From contig SFIW01000007.1 in assembly GCA_004556055.1 (NCBI GenBank), positions 1 through 64,000 of the forward strand: 64,000 nucleotides of DNA, in the 5' to 3' direction. Positions 52,176-61,893 of this stretch are shown in pieces; within the stretch, counting starts at the first letter, position 1, and every line of letters begins with the position of its first letter. The stretch is from Planctomycetaceae bacterium. GTDB taxonomy: Bacteria > Planctomycetota > Planctomycetia > Pirellulales > Thermoguttaceae. The position numbers and the translations under genes were made by a program. The notes below the pieces were generated by a model. The model worked only from the letters and a program-made list of their open reading frames with translations. It searched no databases and was not told the DNA's origin.

Positions 52176-54302
52176 TTAGAGGTTATTCGTTTGCGGGAGG
52201 AGTTGCACCGCGTCCACGATAACGTATCCGTTGGTGTTTTCCGCACTTATTTTAACGTTTGCTTTTCCATCGTCGCCGACGCGGAGTAAACCGATGGAGA
52301 CAAAGAGGCCGTCAATGTCCGGCTCTTTTTGCTGGTTGACAACCGCTTCGATCTTCATGACGTCGCTGTTCGCTTCGACGGGAATATTGGTCGCGCGATT
52401 AGCATGCCTGGAATAGGAAACTCTGCAATCGTAGACGGCTCCAGGTTTTAATCCCTCAAATTCAAAAAGGACGTACTTTCCGTCTTTTTCTTTGTTGTCG
52501 TCGTGAAGGTAATCCATATCCGCGTATTTAGGGATTGAATTGCCGCTAATCCATTCGCCGTTGACGCGCGCCTTTGAATTGTCGACGACGACGCCGGGAA
52601 GTTTTTTCGAAAGGATTCTTGACGAATTTGGATCGTTATATTCCAAAACTTGACCGTCGTCGAGCAAACGTTGACGAAGGATTTCGTAATCGAGATCTTG
52701 GGGAGCGACGTTGGCGTCGATAGAAAGGCACGCGGCGGTCGCGGCGCTCTGGCCGAGGATCATGAAGACGGGTTCCATTCGTATCGAGCCGAACGCGATG
52801 TGGGTGCAGCTGACGCAAACAGGGACGAGAAGGTTGTCGCATTCCTTTTTAGGCGGGATGATCGCGCCGTAATCGATGGGGTACGGTCCGCCTGGATTTA
52901 CTTGAACGTCGCCTTCGTTGCGAACAGTCGCGCGTCCTTCGGAATCGATCGCCACATAGCGTTGAATGTTATGCGAATCCATGTTGTAGGATCCCATGCC
53001 GATAGGACGCAATGTTTCGTCAATATAACGAAGATGACGCTCGGAGACGACGAAATCGCTCTTCATTCTTCTGGCTTCGCGAACATAAAGTTGTTTGGGC
53101 CAGTTGCCGTTATCGACGAATTCGTCTTTGGCGAGTCCCCACGCTAGGTGCTGTTTACGAATATTTTCCGGCACGCGTTCGTTGTGCTGGAGCGTCCAAA
53201 GGAGGCCTTGTTGCCAGTTACGATGCGCTTCGTAGATGGCCTCGCGTTCTTCATAAGATCCGTCTGGATAGTTATAGTTGCCGCCAATATAGTCTGTGGA
53301 AACCGCTTTATTGTTATTGGAGTCCGTCTTGTAGTTAGGCATCGGCGAAAAGGTCATAAAGATTTTTTGACCGGCTTCAATAGAACGGAGAAGAAGCTCG
53401 TAATCGAGTTCGTTATAATTCTCCGGCTTTTCGATCGGAACCATGTTCTTAGGATCGTTCGTCAGGCACATACGCAAGCAGTATGCTTGAATGAAATCGT
53501 CCGCTTCGCCGTCTTTCGCGTTGATTTTTTCATGCACGAAGGGAAGGAGTCCGCTTTCCGGCTTTCCCTTTTCGACATATGGATCGACAAAGCCAGAGAA
53601 CTGATGCGAGACGGCATGTCCAACCTGCACGCCGTTGAGGCTTTCGCCATATTGCGCGTTCGCTTCTCGTCCGGTAACGTAAGTCACATTCGCCGCCGCC
53701 ATCAGGTCGCCTTCATAGGTGGCGTCGATGAAATATTTTCCTTTGAAGGTTTTGCCGGAAAGGGTCGTGATAGACGCGATCGAAGCGTCGTCTTTCACGA
53801 CGCCCTTTTCGCGATCGAGGAGTTCCGACTTATAGACGGGGATCTTATATTCGCTGACGAATCCCTCAAAGATCTTTTCGGCGACGCTCGGTTCGAAGAC
53901 CCACATCGTTTCAGTCGCGTTGTCGATACCGCGTCCCCCTTGACCGGGTATGCCGTTTTCGCGAGGCATTTTTTGGAAGGTCCATGCCTCGTCGCGTTGA
54001 TAGTACTGCCACAAACGATGATAAAATTCTCTTGACAGTCCGCCGACGACAGTTCGATTTCCCGAGTCGGTGGCGCCAAGTCCGCCGCTTGACAGTCCGC
54101 CAAGATGTTTATCAGGCGAAACAACGGCAACAGTTTTGCCCATCTTGGCCGCTTGTACGGCGGCGGTAATCGCGGCGCTGGTTCCTCCATAAACAACAAC
54201 GTCATAGGAACCAACGACTTCGGCGATCGCTTGCTGAGTTCCAAACCAAGACGCGCAGACTGTGAATAGCGCCAGACATAGAGTTTGAAGCGTTTTTTTC
54301 AT
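52176..54302 (-). CDS. Exported FAD-dependent oxidoreductase with C-terminal Golvesin-like domain
   Basis: Encodes 708 residues with a signal peptide (LCLALFTVCASWFGTQQAIA). YDVVVYGGTSAAITAAVQAA is the FAD-binding GxGxxx variant; HLGGLSSGGLGATDSGNR is the following conserved loop of the FAD_oxidored family (PF12831). RFIDATYEGDL-type motifs (FIDATYEGDLMAAANV) follow. The C-terminal 130 residues (YADMDYLHDD, LFEFEGLKPGAVYDCRVSYS, NGYVIVDAVQLLPQ) resemble the Golvesin/Xly carbohydrate-binding domain. An exported sugar oxidoreductase is likely. It lies downstream of the DUF1559 gene, separated by a large palindrome. Confidence 0.85.
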   Translation of the reverse strand: MKKTLQTLCLALFTVCASWFGTQQAIAEVVGSYDVVVYGGTSAAITAAVQAAKMGKTVAVVSPDKHLGGLSSGGLGATDSGNRTVVGGLSREFYHRLWQYYQRDEAWTFQKMPRENGIPGQGGRGIDNATETMWVFEPSVAEKIFEGFVSEYKIPVYKSELLDREKGVVKDDASIASITTLSGKTFKGKYFIDATYEGDLMAAANVTYVTGREANAQYGESLNGVQVGHAVSHQFSGFVDPYVEKGKPESGLLPFVHEKINAKDGEADDFIQAYCLRMCLTNDPKNMVPIEKPENYNELDYELLLRSIEAGQKIFMTFSPMPNYKTDSNNNKAVSTDYIGGNYNYPDGSYEEREAIYEAHRNWQQGLLWTLQHNERVPENIRKQHLAWGLAKDEFVDNGNWPKQLYVREARRMKSDFVVSERHLRYIDETLRPIGMGSYNMDSHNIQRYVAIDSEGRATVRNEGDVQVNPGGPYPIDYGAIIPPKKECDNLLVPVCVSCTHIAFGSIRMEPVFMILGQSAATAACLSIDANVAPQDLDYEILRQRLLDDGQVLEYNDPNSSRILSKKLPGVVVDNSKARVNGEWISGNSIPKYADMDYLHDDNKEKDGKYVLFEFEGLKPGAVYDCRVSYSRHANRATNIPVEANSDVMKIEAVVNQQKEPDIDGLFVSIGLLRVGDDGKANVKISAENTNGYVIVDAVQLLPQTNNL

Positions 54303-54321
54303 GTCTTTTCTCGATCGTTAT

Positions 54322-54364
54322 GGAAGAAATGGATTTTTCAAGCTTGAAAAATCCACCTTCTTCC
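54322..54364. terminator. Large palindromic hairpin between DUF1559 and FAD oxidoreductase genes
   Basis: A perfect 26-bp palindrome (54330-54355, centre AAGCTT) is flanked by GGAAGAA (54322-54328) and TTCTTCC (54358-54364), extending the stem. There is no T-run. It may terminate the DUF1559 transcript or act as an operator before the oxidoreductase gene. Confidence 0.6.
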
Positions 54365-54402
54365 GAGTTAAATAAGGTATTCATGCAGGAGAGGAGGTTT
54401 TT

Positions 54403-55407
54403 TTAGTTCCCGCTCAATGAATATTTTTCCCCGCAGTTCGCGGAAGAAATAGAAACCATAACGTTGTCGGAGATCGTTTCAGAAACAAATCGTACCGATC
54501 CGTCAGCCATAGAAACGTTTAAACCGCCAGGATGATGACTTGTCCAGAGTCCTGCGTTACGGAATGGCGAAAAACGACCTGTTCCGCTCGTTGTAGATTC
54601 GTCGCCTCTCGCTTTAGCTTGTATGCCAGCGTTTATGTAGAAGGCCGCTTTGGCGCTTTTCACAGAACACATGTTCCAGTATCCGTTATTAGGGGATTGA
54701 TAGCCCGATCCCTTCGACATGACATAGGTTCCACGATGCCAACCGCGATAGCCTTTGTATTCGTTCCATGAGGATTCATAGAAGAAAACCGTGTTTGACG
54801 TGCCGTCTGTCGCAAAAGAGAAATTACGGTGGTATCCGACTGAAAAGAGACCATTATTGGAGATTTCACCAATCGATCTTTGCGTTGTGATTAAACCATA
54901 TTCCTCCGTTTTGGAGTCCGGTTTGAGGCCCGTCGCCCCGGCGTTACCGTAGTAGTGCGCCGTATACCAGGTCTCTTCGCCGCCGCCGACTGATTTTAAC
55001 TGAGTACTGGAAGGACACAACAACGCGTCGATTTTGGTTTTCGCCATTTCAGCGTTCTGACCCTGATTATAATTTTTATTCCAATCTAAATTACTATAAA
55101 TGCTGGCGCCCTCGAAGAAAGGCAATCCTTTAGCCAAGATCCCCATCCAGTGAGCGCCTGATTTAGCCGTGATGAAATATCCGTCGTTGGGGAGGTTATT
55201 GTTGACGTCGTGATAATTATGCATGGCAAGAGAGAGCTGTTTGAGATTATTTGTACATTGCATCCTTCTTGCCGCTTCGCGCGCTGCCTGAACCGCCGGT
55301 AGTAGAAGACCGATAAGTATGCCAATGATTGCGATAACAACCAGCAATTCAACCAGGGTAAAACCTCGCTTGGACTTAACCTTGTTTTTGAATTTGTATC
55401 TTTGCAT
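54403..55407 (-). CDS. DUF1559 pseudopilin-like protein 2
   Basis: Encodes 334 residues of the planctomycete DUF1559 family. [20 protein letters not shown] and [17 protein letters not shown] form the prepilin-type signal and helix. The C-terminal motif is [13 protein letters not shown] (H-x9-DG). [14 protein letters not shown] is the conserved mid-domain box. The lipoprotein gene directly upstream (51 bp) follows the common planctomycete pairing of a small regulatory-like lipoprotein with a DUF1559 gene. The function is unknown. Confidence 0.93.
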   Translation of the reverse strand: MQRYKFKNKVKSKRGFTLVELLVVIAIIGILIGLLLPAVQAAREAARRMQCTNNLKQLSLAMHNYHDVNNNLPNDGYFITAKSGAHWMGILAKGLPFFEGASIYSNLDWNKNYNQGQNAEMAKTKIDALLCPSSTQLKSVGGGEETWYTAHYYGNAGATGLKPDSKTEEYGLITTQRSIGEISNNGLFSVGYHRNFSFATDGTSNTVFFYESSWNEYKGYRGWHRGTYVMSKGSGYQSPNNGYWNMCSVKSAKAAFYINAGIQAKARGDESTTSGTGRFSPFRNAGLWTSHHPGGLNVSMADGSVRFVSETISDNVMVSISSANCGEKYSLSGN

Positions 55408-55458
55408 AATAGAGACCTTTGATTTGTATAATGTCTAATACCGGGTCGGTACGACCAG

Positions 55459-55842
55459 TTATTCGGCAAGGGGGACGTCGATTTCGATAGGTTCTCCCGC
55501 CTTTACAGTAATAGTCGTCATGAAATCCGGAAAGATTTTATTCGCGACTTGATCTGGGTCGTCTTCCGGAACCTCCGCGTATCCTTCGACAAGAACGTTA
55601 TATTCTCCCGGTTGCACGCCGTTTTTCGCTTCAACTTCGAATACCCCGTTTTTAACGGTTTGGATTGCGCGGAAACCGTCGGCGACCGGCGTAAAGGTCA
55701 CGACTCCGAGAGCGACGGGTTCGCCCCCATAAGTCACTTTCCCCTGAAGACTTGTCTTCCCTTGATTGGAACAACCTCCGACAGCAAGGGCGCTAAGTCC
55801 GAGAATAAATAAAAAAAAACAAGCCTTTTGTGCGTTCAACAT
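55459..55842 (-). CDS. Small carboxypeptidase-regulatory-like lipoprotein
   Basis: Encodes about 127 residues. A hydrophobic leader (KACFFLFILGLSALAVGGC) ends in a lipobox Cys followed by SNQG. The mature part (LQGKVTYGGEPVALGVVTFT, VADGFRAIQ, PGEYNVLVEG) is a beta-sandwich of the carboxypeptidase regulatory-like/transthyretin-like type common in planctomycetes next to DUF1559 genes. The GTG at 55863 is an alternative start; neither has a strong ribosome-binding site. It is likely co-transcribed with the DUF1559 gene. Confidence 0.85.
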   Translation of the reverse strand: MLNAQKACFFLFILGLSALAVGGCSNQGKTSLQGKVTYGGEPVALGVVTFTPVADGFRAIQTVKNGVFEVEAKNGVQPGEYNVLVEGYAEVPEDDPDQVANKIFPDFMTTITVKAGEPIEIDVPLAE

Positions 55843-55880
55843 GAAGGGCCCCCGTTTTTTCACAATGAAAGCGAAAATGC

Positions 55881-55909
55881 TAAAACTCGAGGGGGCTCGA
55901 ACACCCCCT
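55881..55909 (-). terminator. Hairpin downstream of the unknown secreted protein gene
   Basis: AGGGGG at 55890-55895 and CCCCCT at 55904-55909 form a 6-bp stem. On the minus strand it is followed by GAGTTTTA. It probably ends the 60.5-56.0 kb transcript. Confidence 0.5.
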
Positions 55910-56017
55910 TAGAACACCGGACAGATGAAGGCAGTTTGTGGTCAGAGTCCTTCAATCCTTAGAAAAATTGTAGAATTCCAGAAAATAAAAACAAGTAACA
56001 ATTAAAAATTTTTGTAC

Positions 56018-57550
56018 TTATTGTTCGATTTTGTCCTGCTTTATAAAACGAACGCTCTCTATCAGCGCTTTTCCCTCTCGGGCAGGGAAGATCAACTGAA
56101 TTGATTTCATTGCCCCCGCGTATGCGTCAATTTTACTCAAGTCAATACGCAGACAGTCTTTTTGTCCGTCAAAGCGAATGGGCGCCTCTATTGATATTGC
56201 GGGCAAACGCGGGTGTTCTTTTTCCTTTTGACGATCTTTCATCGAACTTTTTGGATCTTCGTACCATTGGAGATAGTCGATTGAGTCGGCAGGGGAGAAG
56301 GGTATGATTTTTACCGTTAAGACGTCGTCAAGAGGATTCTTCTCCGAAAAATCGATAAAGGAACCTGTTATTTCCAAGGTCTCCGCGTCTTTAGTTTTCC
56401 AAAAAGTATCCGGCGAGCACGCGACGGCCTTGAGGTTGGGAAGAAGGTTAATTTTTAACGATCCCTGGATTGGAAAACCTTCGTCGGTCGTATTGGCATA
56501 GATCCAGTTTTGTCGATCGTTTTCGAAGATCCATTCAGGGGTAGATTTCAGATCGCGCTTTGCCAGTTTGTAAACCGTTGCGCGTATTTCGTCTAGTGAA
56601 CCAACGATGAACGTTGTTTGGTATGTGCGCCTAATGTTCCAGTCTAGGATAGTGACTTCTCTGGGGGCGATGTATCCGGTAGCGCCGCTTTTAGGGCCTA
56701 AATTCTTCCCCTTTGACGCGTCGCCTCCGTGGAATCCCGCTGAGGAACCTAACGATTTTGGTTGATAAACGCCAATTCCAAAGTTCTCTTCGTTGAGGAG
56801 AGCGCTCCAGCGTTCCGTCGTGTTGTAGGTAAGCCAAGGCCATCCCTTACCGTCGTTTTTGTCGACTAAAACCGTGACGGGCGCGTTTTCGAAAGGTTTA
56901 TCACCCGTGTATGAAACGAGTTTGTACCAGGGGGCGTTCGTGTAAAGAGCCGGAGTTTCTTGATTTCGACCTTTATACTGAGTTTTATCGCTTCGATCGT
57001 TGACGATGGTCGCCGTTAGCTCAAACCCATTCGACGTGAGTTTGTATTCACATTCAAAAACGCATTCCGCTAAAAGACCGATGTTGGGCCAGAGCATGGG
57101 GCGCGTTCTCAAAAAGGCCGAATCCGTTCCCCTTTGCTCATAGCTAAGAACGCGCGAACCATAGCCGCCGCAATCCCCCGCTTGGATAGGATTCCACCCC
57201 AAACCCGCCCAGTTGGAGGAGGGTTGTTCTCCATTTGGACCAATAAAGGGAACGGGGCCCGAATAGTAGGAGAGTTGAATCTGACGCCCCCAATCGTAGC
57301 TATTGATCATATTCCCGGAGTTATGTTTTTTGTCCTCGAGATAGACGACGGCGCCGCCTATCGCTAAGTTAAATCCGACCTTGAGGCGATCGTTTTCGAT
57401 GTAGCGCATAGGATCCGCGCCAAAATCATAGTACGTTTCTCCCTCAAGGGAGGCGTATAAGGGGTCATTCGTGGGTTGGCCCAATGTTTGAGCAACCGTC
57501 GCCAGACTTAACAGAATAACGAGGATGGAACGAAAAGCCGCGTCTATCAT
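56018..57550 (-). CDS. Unknown secreted protein, beta-rich
   Basis: Encodes about 510 residues with a signal peptide (FRSILVILLSLATVAQTLG). The mature protein is rich in Trp, Tyr and Gly and predicted beta: RLKVGFNLAIGGAVVYLEDK, GNMINSYDWGRQIQLSYYSG and TRPMLWPNIGLLAE are examples. This fits a galactose-mutarotase-like or carbohydrate-binding sandwich, but I cannot name a family. AAGGAG before the ATG at 57550 defines the start, 19 bp after the stop of the D-lactate-dehydrogenase-like gene, so the two are co-transcribed. Confidence 0.75.
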   Translation of the reverse strand: MIDAAFRSILVILLSLATVAQTLGQPTNDPLYASLEGETYYDFGADPMRYIENDRLKVGFNLAIGGAVVYLEDKKHNSGNMINSYDWGRQIQLSYYSGPVPFIGPNGEQPSSNWAGLGWNPIQAGDCGGYGSRVLSYEQRGTDSAFLRTRPMLWPNIGLLAECVFECEYKLTSNGFELTATIVNDRSDKTQYKGRNQETPALYTNAPWYKLVSYTGDKPFENAPVTVLVDKNDGKGWPWLTYNTTERWSALLNEENFGIGVYQPKSLGSSAGFHGGDASKGKNLGPKSGATGYIAPREVTILDWNIRRTYQTTFIVGSLDEIRATVYKLAKRDLKSTPEWIFENDRQNWIYANTTDEGFPIQGSLKINLLPNLKAVACSPDTFWKTKDAETLEITGSFIDFSEKNPLDDVLTVKIIPFSPADSIDYLQWYEDPKSSMKDRQKEKEHPRLPAISIEAPIRFDGQKDCLRIDLSKIDAYAGAMKSIQLIFPAREGKALIESVRFIKQDKIEQ

Positions 57551-57569
57551 GAGGTCTCTCCTTTGAGGA

Positions 57570-60479
57570 TTATCGGGATTGCGATTTAGGGGTCGTGCAA
57601 CGATCAACTAAATAGACGATTGATTTGTAAGGGACGCCGCTATTGGTTGCGAGTCCGATTTCACACGTTCTACTCGTCGAGAAGCCTTCTACAACGCCCT
57701 TTTCCTCGATTTGAGGGCGTAGTTTTCTCAACGCGAACGCGTTTACTTCCGGATGGGTGAAGCCTTTGTCTCCGGCAAAACCGCAACATCCGACTTCCTC
57801 AGGAACGAGTACTTCCGAGACGCAGCGTTTCGCCAGTTGAACGAAGAGGGGATGCAGCTTTAGTTTGCGCGTCGAACATGTGGAATGAATGGCGATCTGC
57901 TCGTCAATCGGGTGGAAATCCAGCCTGTCGACGAGATATGTTTCGATGAACTCAATGGGTTCGTACAGCTTTAGAGAAGCGATGTTGGAACGCATGCGAT
58001 ACAAACACGGCGATTGGTCGCACAGAATTGGGTATTCTCCGTTATTAGAGGCGATTTGCAGAGCTTTTTCGAGTTCCCGAATTTTCTTTTCCGCAATATC
58101 GGGCATACCCTTGCTTTCCCATATCGTGCCGCAACACAGGTTTTCGTATTGCGGCGGGAAAACGACCTCGTAGCCTGATTTCTCCAGCAGTCGCACCGTG
58201 ACGTCGACGAGAGGTTCTTCGCCTTCAGACGCGCCCATCGTTTGATTTATGCAACTGGGGAGATAAACGACTTTATTGACGACCTTCAGGACGTCGGACG
58301 AGGACGTCGGCGACGTTTGAAGAGTCTTCGCGGTCGCGATAAGCTCTTCAACGGGGATAAAGGAGGCGTTAGGGAATTTTTTCGGGTCAATCTTATACGC
58401 GCGAGGGAGGGAAGGAGTCCATAGAGGGAGTCCGCAAGCGTGCAATATTTTTCCAATGAGGGTCGTTCCCTTTGAGCCAAGAACAGCTCGCCCCAAACGC
58501 GCAAGGGAGAGGATGGGGCGCAGCGTCGATTTAATAAAGGAGAGACGTCTTGCGGAAAAATCTCCGACTTTCCATGCAAAGCTTCCCGTCGGCGCCTTTT
58601 CTTCACGCAGAACATGGGTCAAATCCCCTACGTTGATTCCCATGGGACATGAGGTTGAACAGAGCCCGTCGCCCGCGCATGTCTCTTCGCCTGGAACGCG
58701 ATACGCGTCTAACAGCTCCTTCAAGAGACGCGGGTTCGCGCCGGAGTTTTGCAGCCGCGCTATTTCTCGACGGATAACGATTCGTTGACGGGAGGAAAGG
58801 GCGTGTCCGTAGGTAAGACAGTTTGGTTCGCAAAAACCGCACTCGATGCATTTATCCACGAGCGGATTGGTTTTGGTCAGTTCTTTAAAATCCTTGATGT
58901 AACATTCTGGATCCGGATTAAAAATGACTCCAGGGTTGAGAATATTGTTGGGATCATAAAGTTTTTTGATTCGCCGCATGACGTCGAACGCCTTCGCGCC
59001 CCATTCCCTCTCGACAAAAGGAGCCATGTTGCGCCCCGTGCCATGTTCCGCCTTCAAGGAACCATGGTATTTGTCGACAACCAGGGAGACGACGTCTTCC
59101 ATCAGATTTCGATAGCGTTCGACTTGTTCCTTCGAATCAAAACGTTGATTCAAGACAAAATGGAAGTTCCCTTCAAGCGCATGTCCATAGATGACGCCGT
59201 CCGTATATCCGTGTTTGGCAATGATTTTTTGAAGTTCGACCGTCGCGTCTGGCAAAGAGTCTAGAGGGAACGCGACGTCTTCGATGAGAGACGTCGACCC
59301 CGGTTCGCGCATCGCCCCGACCGTTGGGAAGACGCCTGAACGCATCGCCCACCACGCGCTGTAGATTTTGGGATCTTCGGTGAATTCAATAGGAAAGAGT
59401 AAGGGGAAACCTTCGAGAGCCGCTGTTATCTGTTGGATCTGAGCGTCGAGTTTTTCTTCTGAATCCGCTTTTGTTTCTAGAAGAATGGACGCCGCGTCGG
59501 CGCCAAGGTTTTTGACAAAATCGGGCGTACCCTCGGCGTTTTCCACCGAACGTAACGCGACTCTATCTAGAATTTCCGCGCTGACAACCGGTTGTTTTTT
59601 GAGAATCTGAACCGCTCTGCAAGCGTCGTATAGCGAGTTGACGTAAAGCATGGCGCTTGCGCAGCGTCGCGGTATTTTTTCGTTGCGCGTTGTGATTTCT
59701 GAAAGAAACGCTAACGTTCCCTCCGAACCGACGATCAACCTCGAGATTATTTCAAAAGGATCGTCGTACGCAATCAAAGGGCGAATATTTAGGCCCGTGA
59801 CGTTCTTGATTTGATACTTCCTCTCTATGAGTTCCACTAGTTCCGGGTCTGAACGAACTTCGTCGCGAAGTTCTTCTATTCCCTTAACGAATTCGGGGCG
59901 TTTGGCAAGAAATTCTTTCTTCGAGTTTTCATCTCCGACGTCAAGAACGTCTCCGTTGGCAAATATGATCCTTGCCGATTCCATGACGCGCTCGCTATTC
60001 GCATGGACGCCGCAGTTCATTCCCGAAGCGTTGTTAGCGACGACGCCGCCGACGCGAGCGGCGTTGATCGAAGCCGGATCAGGTGGAAACTTATACCCGT
60101 ATTGGCCTAGAATTTGATTGACCCGTCCCCCAAGTATGCCTGGCTGAAGGCGAATTCTTCGTCCATTCTCAAGGACTTGGTAGCGTTCCCATTTTTGTCC
60201 AACGACAATCAAAACGGAGGTTGTCGACGCTTGTCCCGAAAGACTCGTTCCACTTGCACGAAAGGTGACGGAGACGGAATTTTCGTCGGCAATTTTGAGT
60301 AGTCTTGAGATTTCGTCTTCATTTTCAGGGAAGACGACTATTTGCGGCGTTTGGTGATAAAAACTCGCGTCAGCGCCCCAAGCAAGCGTTCTCATTGGGT
60401 CGGTGAAAAGACGGTCGCTTGGAATGAATCCGTGGAGTTTCTGATAAAATGTAGCGAATTTGGAATCTTGAAATTTCAT
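57570..60479 (-). CDS. FAD-linked D-lactate-dehydrogenase-type oxidase with Fe-S and CCG domains
   Basis: Encodes 969 residues. An N-terminal PCMH-type FAD-binding domain (VTFRASGTSLSGQASTTSVL, VGGVVANNASGMNCG) is followed by the FAD-linked oxidase C-terminal domain (ending DPNNILNPGVIF). A ferredoxin-type segment has CIECGFCEPNC near residue 541 and CAGDGLCSTSCP near 600, and the two CCG cluster boxes are CCGTIW and CCGFAG. This is the architecture of Dld2/YdiJ-type D-lactate or D-2-hydroxyacid dehydrogenases feeding electrons to the membrane or a quinone. Asp replaces the second Cys in the second Fe-S motif, as is usual in this group. GGAG precedes the ATG. Confidence 0.9.
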   Translation of the reverse strand: MKFQDSKFATFYQKLHGFIPSDRLFTDPMRTLAWGADASFYHQTPQIVVFPENEDEISRLLKIADENSVSVTFRASGTSLSGQASTTSVLIVVGQKWERYQVLENGRRIRLQPGILGGRVNQILGQYGYKFPPDPASINAARVGGVVANNASGMNCGVHANSERVMESARIIFANGDVLDVGDENSKKEFLAKRPEFVKGIEELRDEVRSDPELVELIERKYQIKNVTGLNIRPLIAYDDPFEIISRLIVGSEGTLAFLSEITTRNEKIPRRCASAMLYVNSLYDACRAVQILKKQPVVSAEILDRVALRSVENAEGTPDFVKNLGADAASILLETKADSEEKLDAQIQQITAALEGFPLLFPIEFTEDPKIYSAWWAMRSGVFPTVGAMREPGSTSLIEDVAFPLDSLPDATVELQKIIAKHGYTDGVIYGHALEGNFHFVLNQRFDSKEQVERYRNLMEDVVSLVVDKYHGSLKAEHGTGRNMAPFVEREWGAKAFDVMRRIKKLYDPNNILNPGVIFNPDPECYIKDFKELTKTNPLVDKCIECGFCEPNCLTYGHALSSRQRIVIRREIARLQNSGANPRLLKELLDAYRVPGEETCAGDGLCSTSCPMGINVGDLTHVLREEKAPTGSFAWKVGDFSARRLSFIKSTLRPILSLARLGRAVLGSKGTTLIGKILHACGLPLWTPSLPRAYKIDPKKFPNASFIPVEELIATAKTLQTSPTSSSDVLKVVNKVVYLPSCINQTMGASEGEEPLVDVTVRLLEKSGYEVVFPPQYENLCCGTIWESKGMPDIAEKKIRELEKALQIASNNGEYPILCDQSPCLYRMRSNIASLKLYEPIEFIETYLVDRLDFHPIDEQIAIHSTCSTRKLKLHPLFVQLAKRCVSEVLVPEEVGCCGFAGDKGFTHPEVNAFALRKLRPQIEEKGVVEGFSTSRTCEIGLATNSGVPYKSIVYLVDRCTTPKSQSR

Positions 60480-60515
60480 AAGAGACTCCAGAAAGTCGAG
60501 GATAGAGAGTAAAGG

Positions 60516-60547
60516 GGGAAAAGAGCCGACGTTGTCCGTCGGCTCTT
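60516..60547 (-). terminator. Terminator of the FkbO/RidA-like gene
   Basis: AAGAGCCGACG at 60521-60531 and CGTCGGCTCTT at 60537-60547 form a perfect 11-bp stem with a 5-nt loop. On the minus strand it is followed by TTTTCCCCC. Confidence 0.85.
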
Positions 60548-60582
60548 CTGGGAGAGAATAACTGAGAACTCTAGATTGCCGA

Positions 60583-61845
60583 CTACTTCTCAGTAAGTCG
60601 GCAAGAAACTATTCCTTCAATTTCAACGAGCAGGTCGTCGCGGCAGACGTCCGCGAAGGTGTAGAGTATCGGAACTTCAGGAAGTCTTTGTTCGCATATC
60701 GAGCGAACGACGCTCAAGTCTTTTGGATTTTTGACGTAGACTCTAGCGACGACAAGGTCGGCGAGATCTGCGGCAAATCCGTCTAGACCATGATTCTGAA
60801 GGTTGGTCTCGGAGATTAAAGCGGCTATATTGTCCAGGGTTTGATTTGTCTGCGCGGCAGGATCTCCAAGGAAGACCGTCTCCTGATTGACAATGCTAGC
60901 GGTTCCTGAAACATAGATAGCGGTTCTTTCGTTAAAAGATACCGCCATGGCGCGTGCAAATTTGGGGCTTTTAGGACTATAGAAGGAAGCGTAATCAAAC
61001 GCCGAGGTTTGATTGGGGTTTTCTAGAGGGATGAGACGGACGTCGTCGCGATCAGTTTTGAGCGCGAGGCAACTCATTGTCACGTCGACGTCGTTTGCGC
61101 CGATGCCTGTACTCGCGGGATAGACGACTTTTCCCTTAAGAGGCTCGGGCAGTCTTTCTTCTAAGAAGCGAACGCCATAGAAGAAGTCGGAACGCGCGCG
61201 GTTGAGCTCTTTATATCGCTGAGTTTCTCCCTCTTCGAGGACGATATGTCCCTGGTATATCCAGGTTCTAAAGACCTGAGGTAGAAGGAAACCGTTTCCT
61301 TCAATTTCCGCGCGCATTTTGGAGAAAGCGTCAAAAGAGCGCTCATAAGCTCCAATAGGCGAGTCGCCCGGAGTAAAGCCGCCAAAAAAGCCAATCTCAA
61401 CGCCGTCGTATTCGAGCAGAGCGGCGCGTTCTCCACCTTCGTAGACGCTGATAGGCATGGAGTTTTCGGACGTAGGGGAGGAATTGACAGCCGTAGCCAG
61501 GACGAGTATGTCGTACTGGTTGTCGCACGGCTTTTGCGGTATATATGTCGTCGCAGGAATGAGCGAGTCTTCCCAGACTTTGTTCATGATGGCGCGAACC
61601 AACTCCTTGTCGCCAATTTCGCGCAGAAAGATCTCTAATTGGACGACGCAGTCAATCTCCTGCGCATTAAGCGCGTTTTGAAGATTCTCAAACGCTGAAA
61701 ATATCTGAGCACGCGTATTACCGGAAACAGTCGGCGTTGCGAGGCCGTAAAAATAATCGACTCCGTTTTTGTCAACAATCGTGTATGAACAGCCGTCGAC
61801 ATGGCTGCGTCTTAACGTTTCGTTTCCTTTGCGTTGATAAGGCAT
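60583..61845 (-). CDS. Chorismatase/FkbO-like protein with RidA-type domains
   Basis: Encodes 420 residues with two RidA/YjgF-like halves. The N-terminal half has VVQLEIFLREIGDKELVRA; the C-terminal half has PASTGIGA, FARAMAVSF, YVSGTASIVNQETVFLGDPA and LVVARVYVKNPKDL. This arrangement resembles chorismate-hydrolysing FkbO/Hyg5 enzymes and related planctomycete proteins. Ordinary RidA proteins deaminate reactive enamines. The catalytic residues of true chorismatases cannot be confirmed by eye. AGGAG precedes the ATG, with a strong hairpin upstream at 61870-61893. Confidence 0.8.
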   Translation of the reverse strand: MPYQRKGNETLRRSHVDGCSYTIVDKNGVDYFYGLATPTVSGNTRAQIFSAFENLQNALNAQEIDCVVQLEIFLREIGDKELVRAIMNKVWEDSLIPATTYIPQKPCDNQYDILVLATAVNSSPTSENSMPISVYEGGERAALLEYDGVEIGFFGGFTPGDSPIGAYERSFDAFSKMRAEIEGNGFLLPQVFRTWIYQGHIVLEEGETQRYKELNRARSDFFYGVRFLEERLPEPLKGKVVYPASTGIGANDVDVTMSCLALKTDRDDVRLIPLENPNQTSAFDYASFYSPKSPKFARAMAVSFNERTAIYVSGTASIVNQETVFLGDPAAQTNQTLDNIAALISETNLQNHGLDGFAADLADLVVARVYVKNPKDLSVVRSICEQRLPEVPILYTFADVCRDDLLVEIEGIVSCRLTEK

Positions 61846-61869
61846 GTTGGAGGGCTCCTATGATCTGAA

Positions 61870-61893
61870 TCCGCCGACGCGTCGGTCGGCGGA
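61870..61893 (-). promoter_or_regulatory. Leader hairpin of the FkbO/RidA-like gene
   Basis: TCCGCCGAC at 61870-61878 and GTCGGCGGA at 61885-61893 form a perfect 9-bp stem ending about 25 nt before the ATG. There is no T-run. It could sequester or present the ribosome-binding site. Confidence 0.5.

Noticed and set aside
53148..54035. Plus-strand open frame of about 295 codons opposite the FAD oxidoreductase
   Set aside because: It is antisense to a well-supported gene, with no ribosome-binding site and no recognisable domain.
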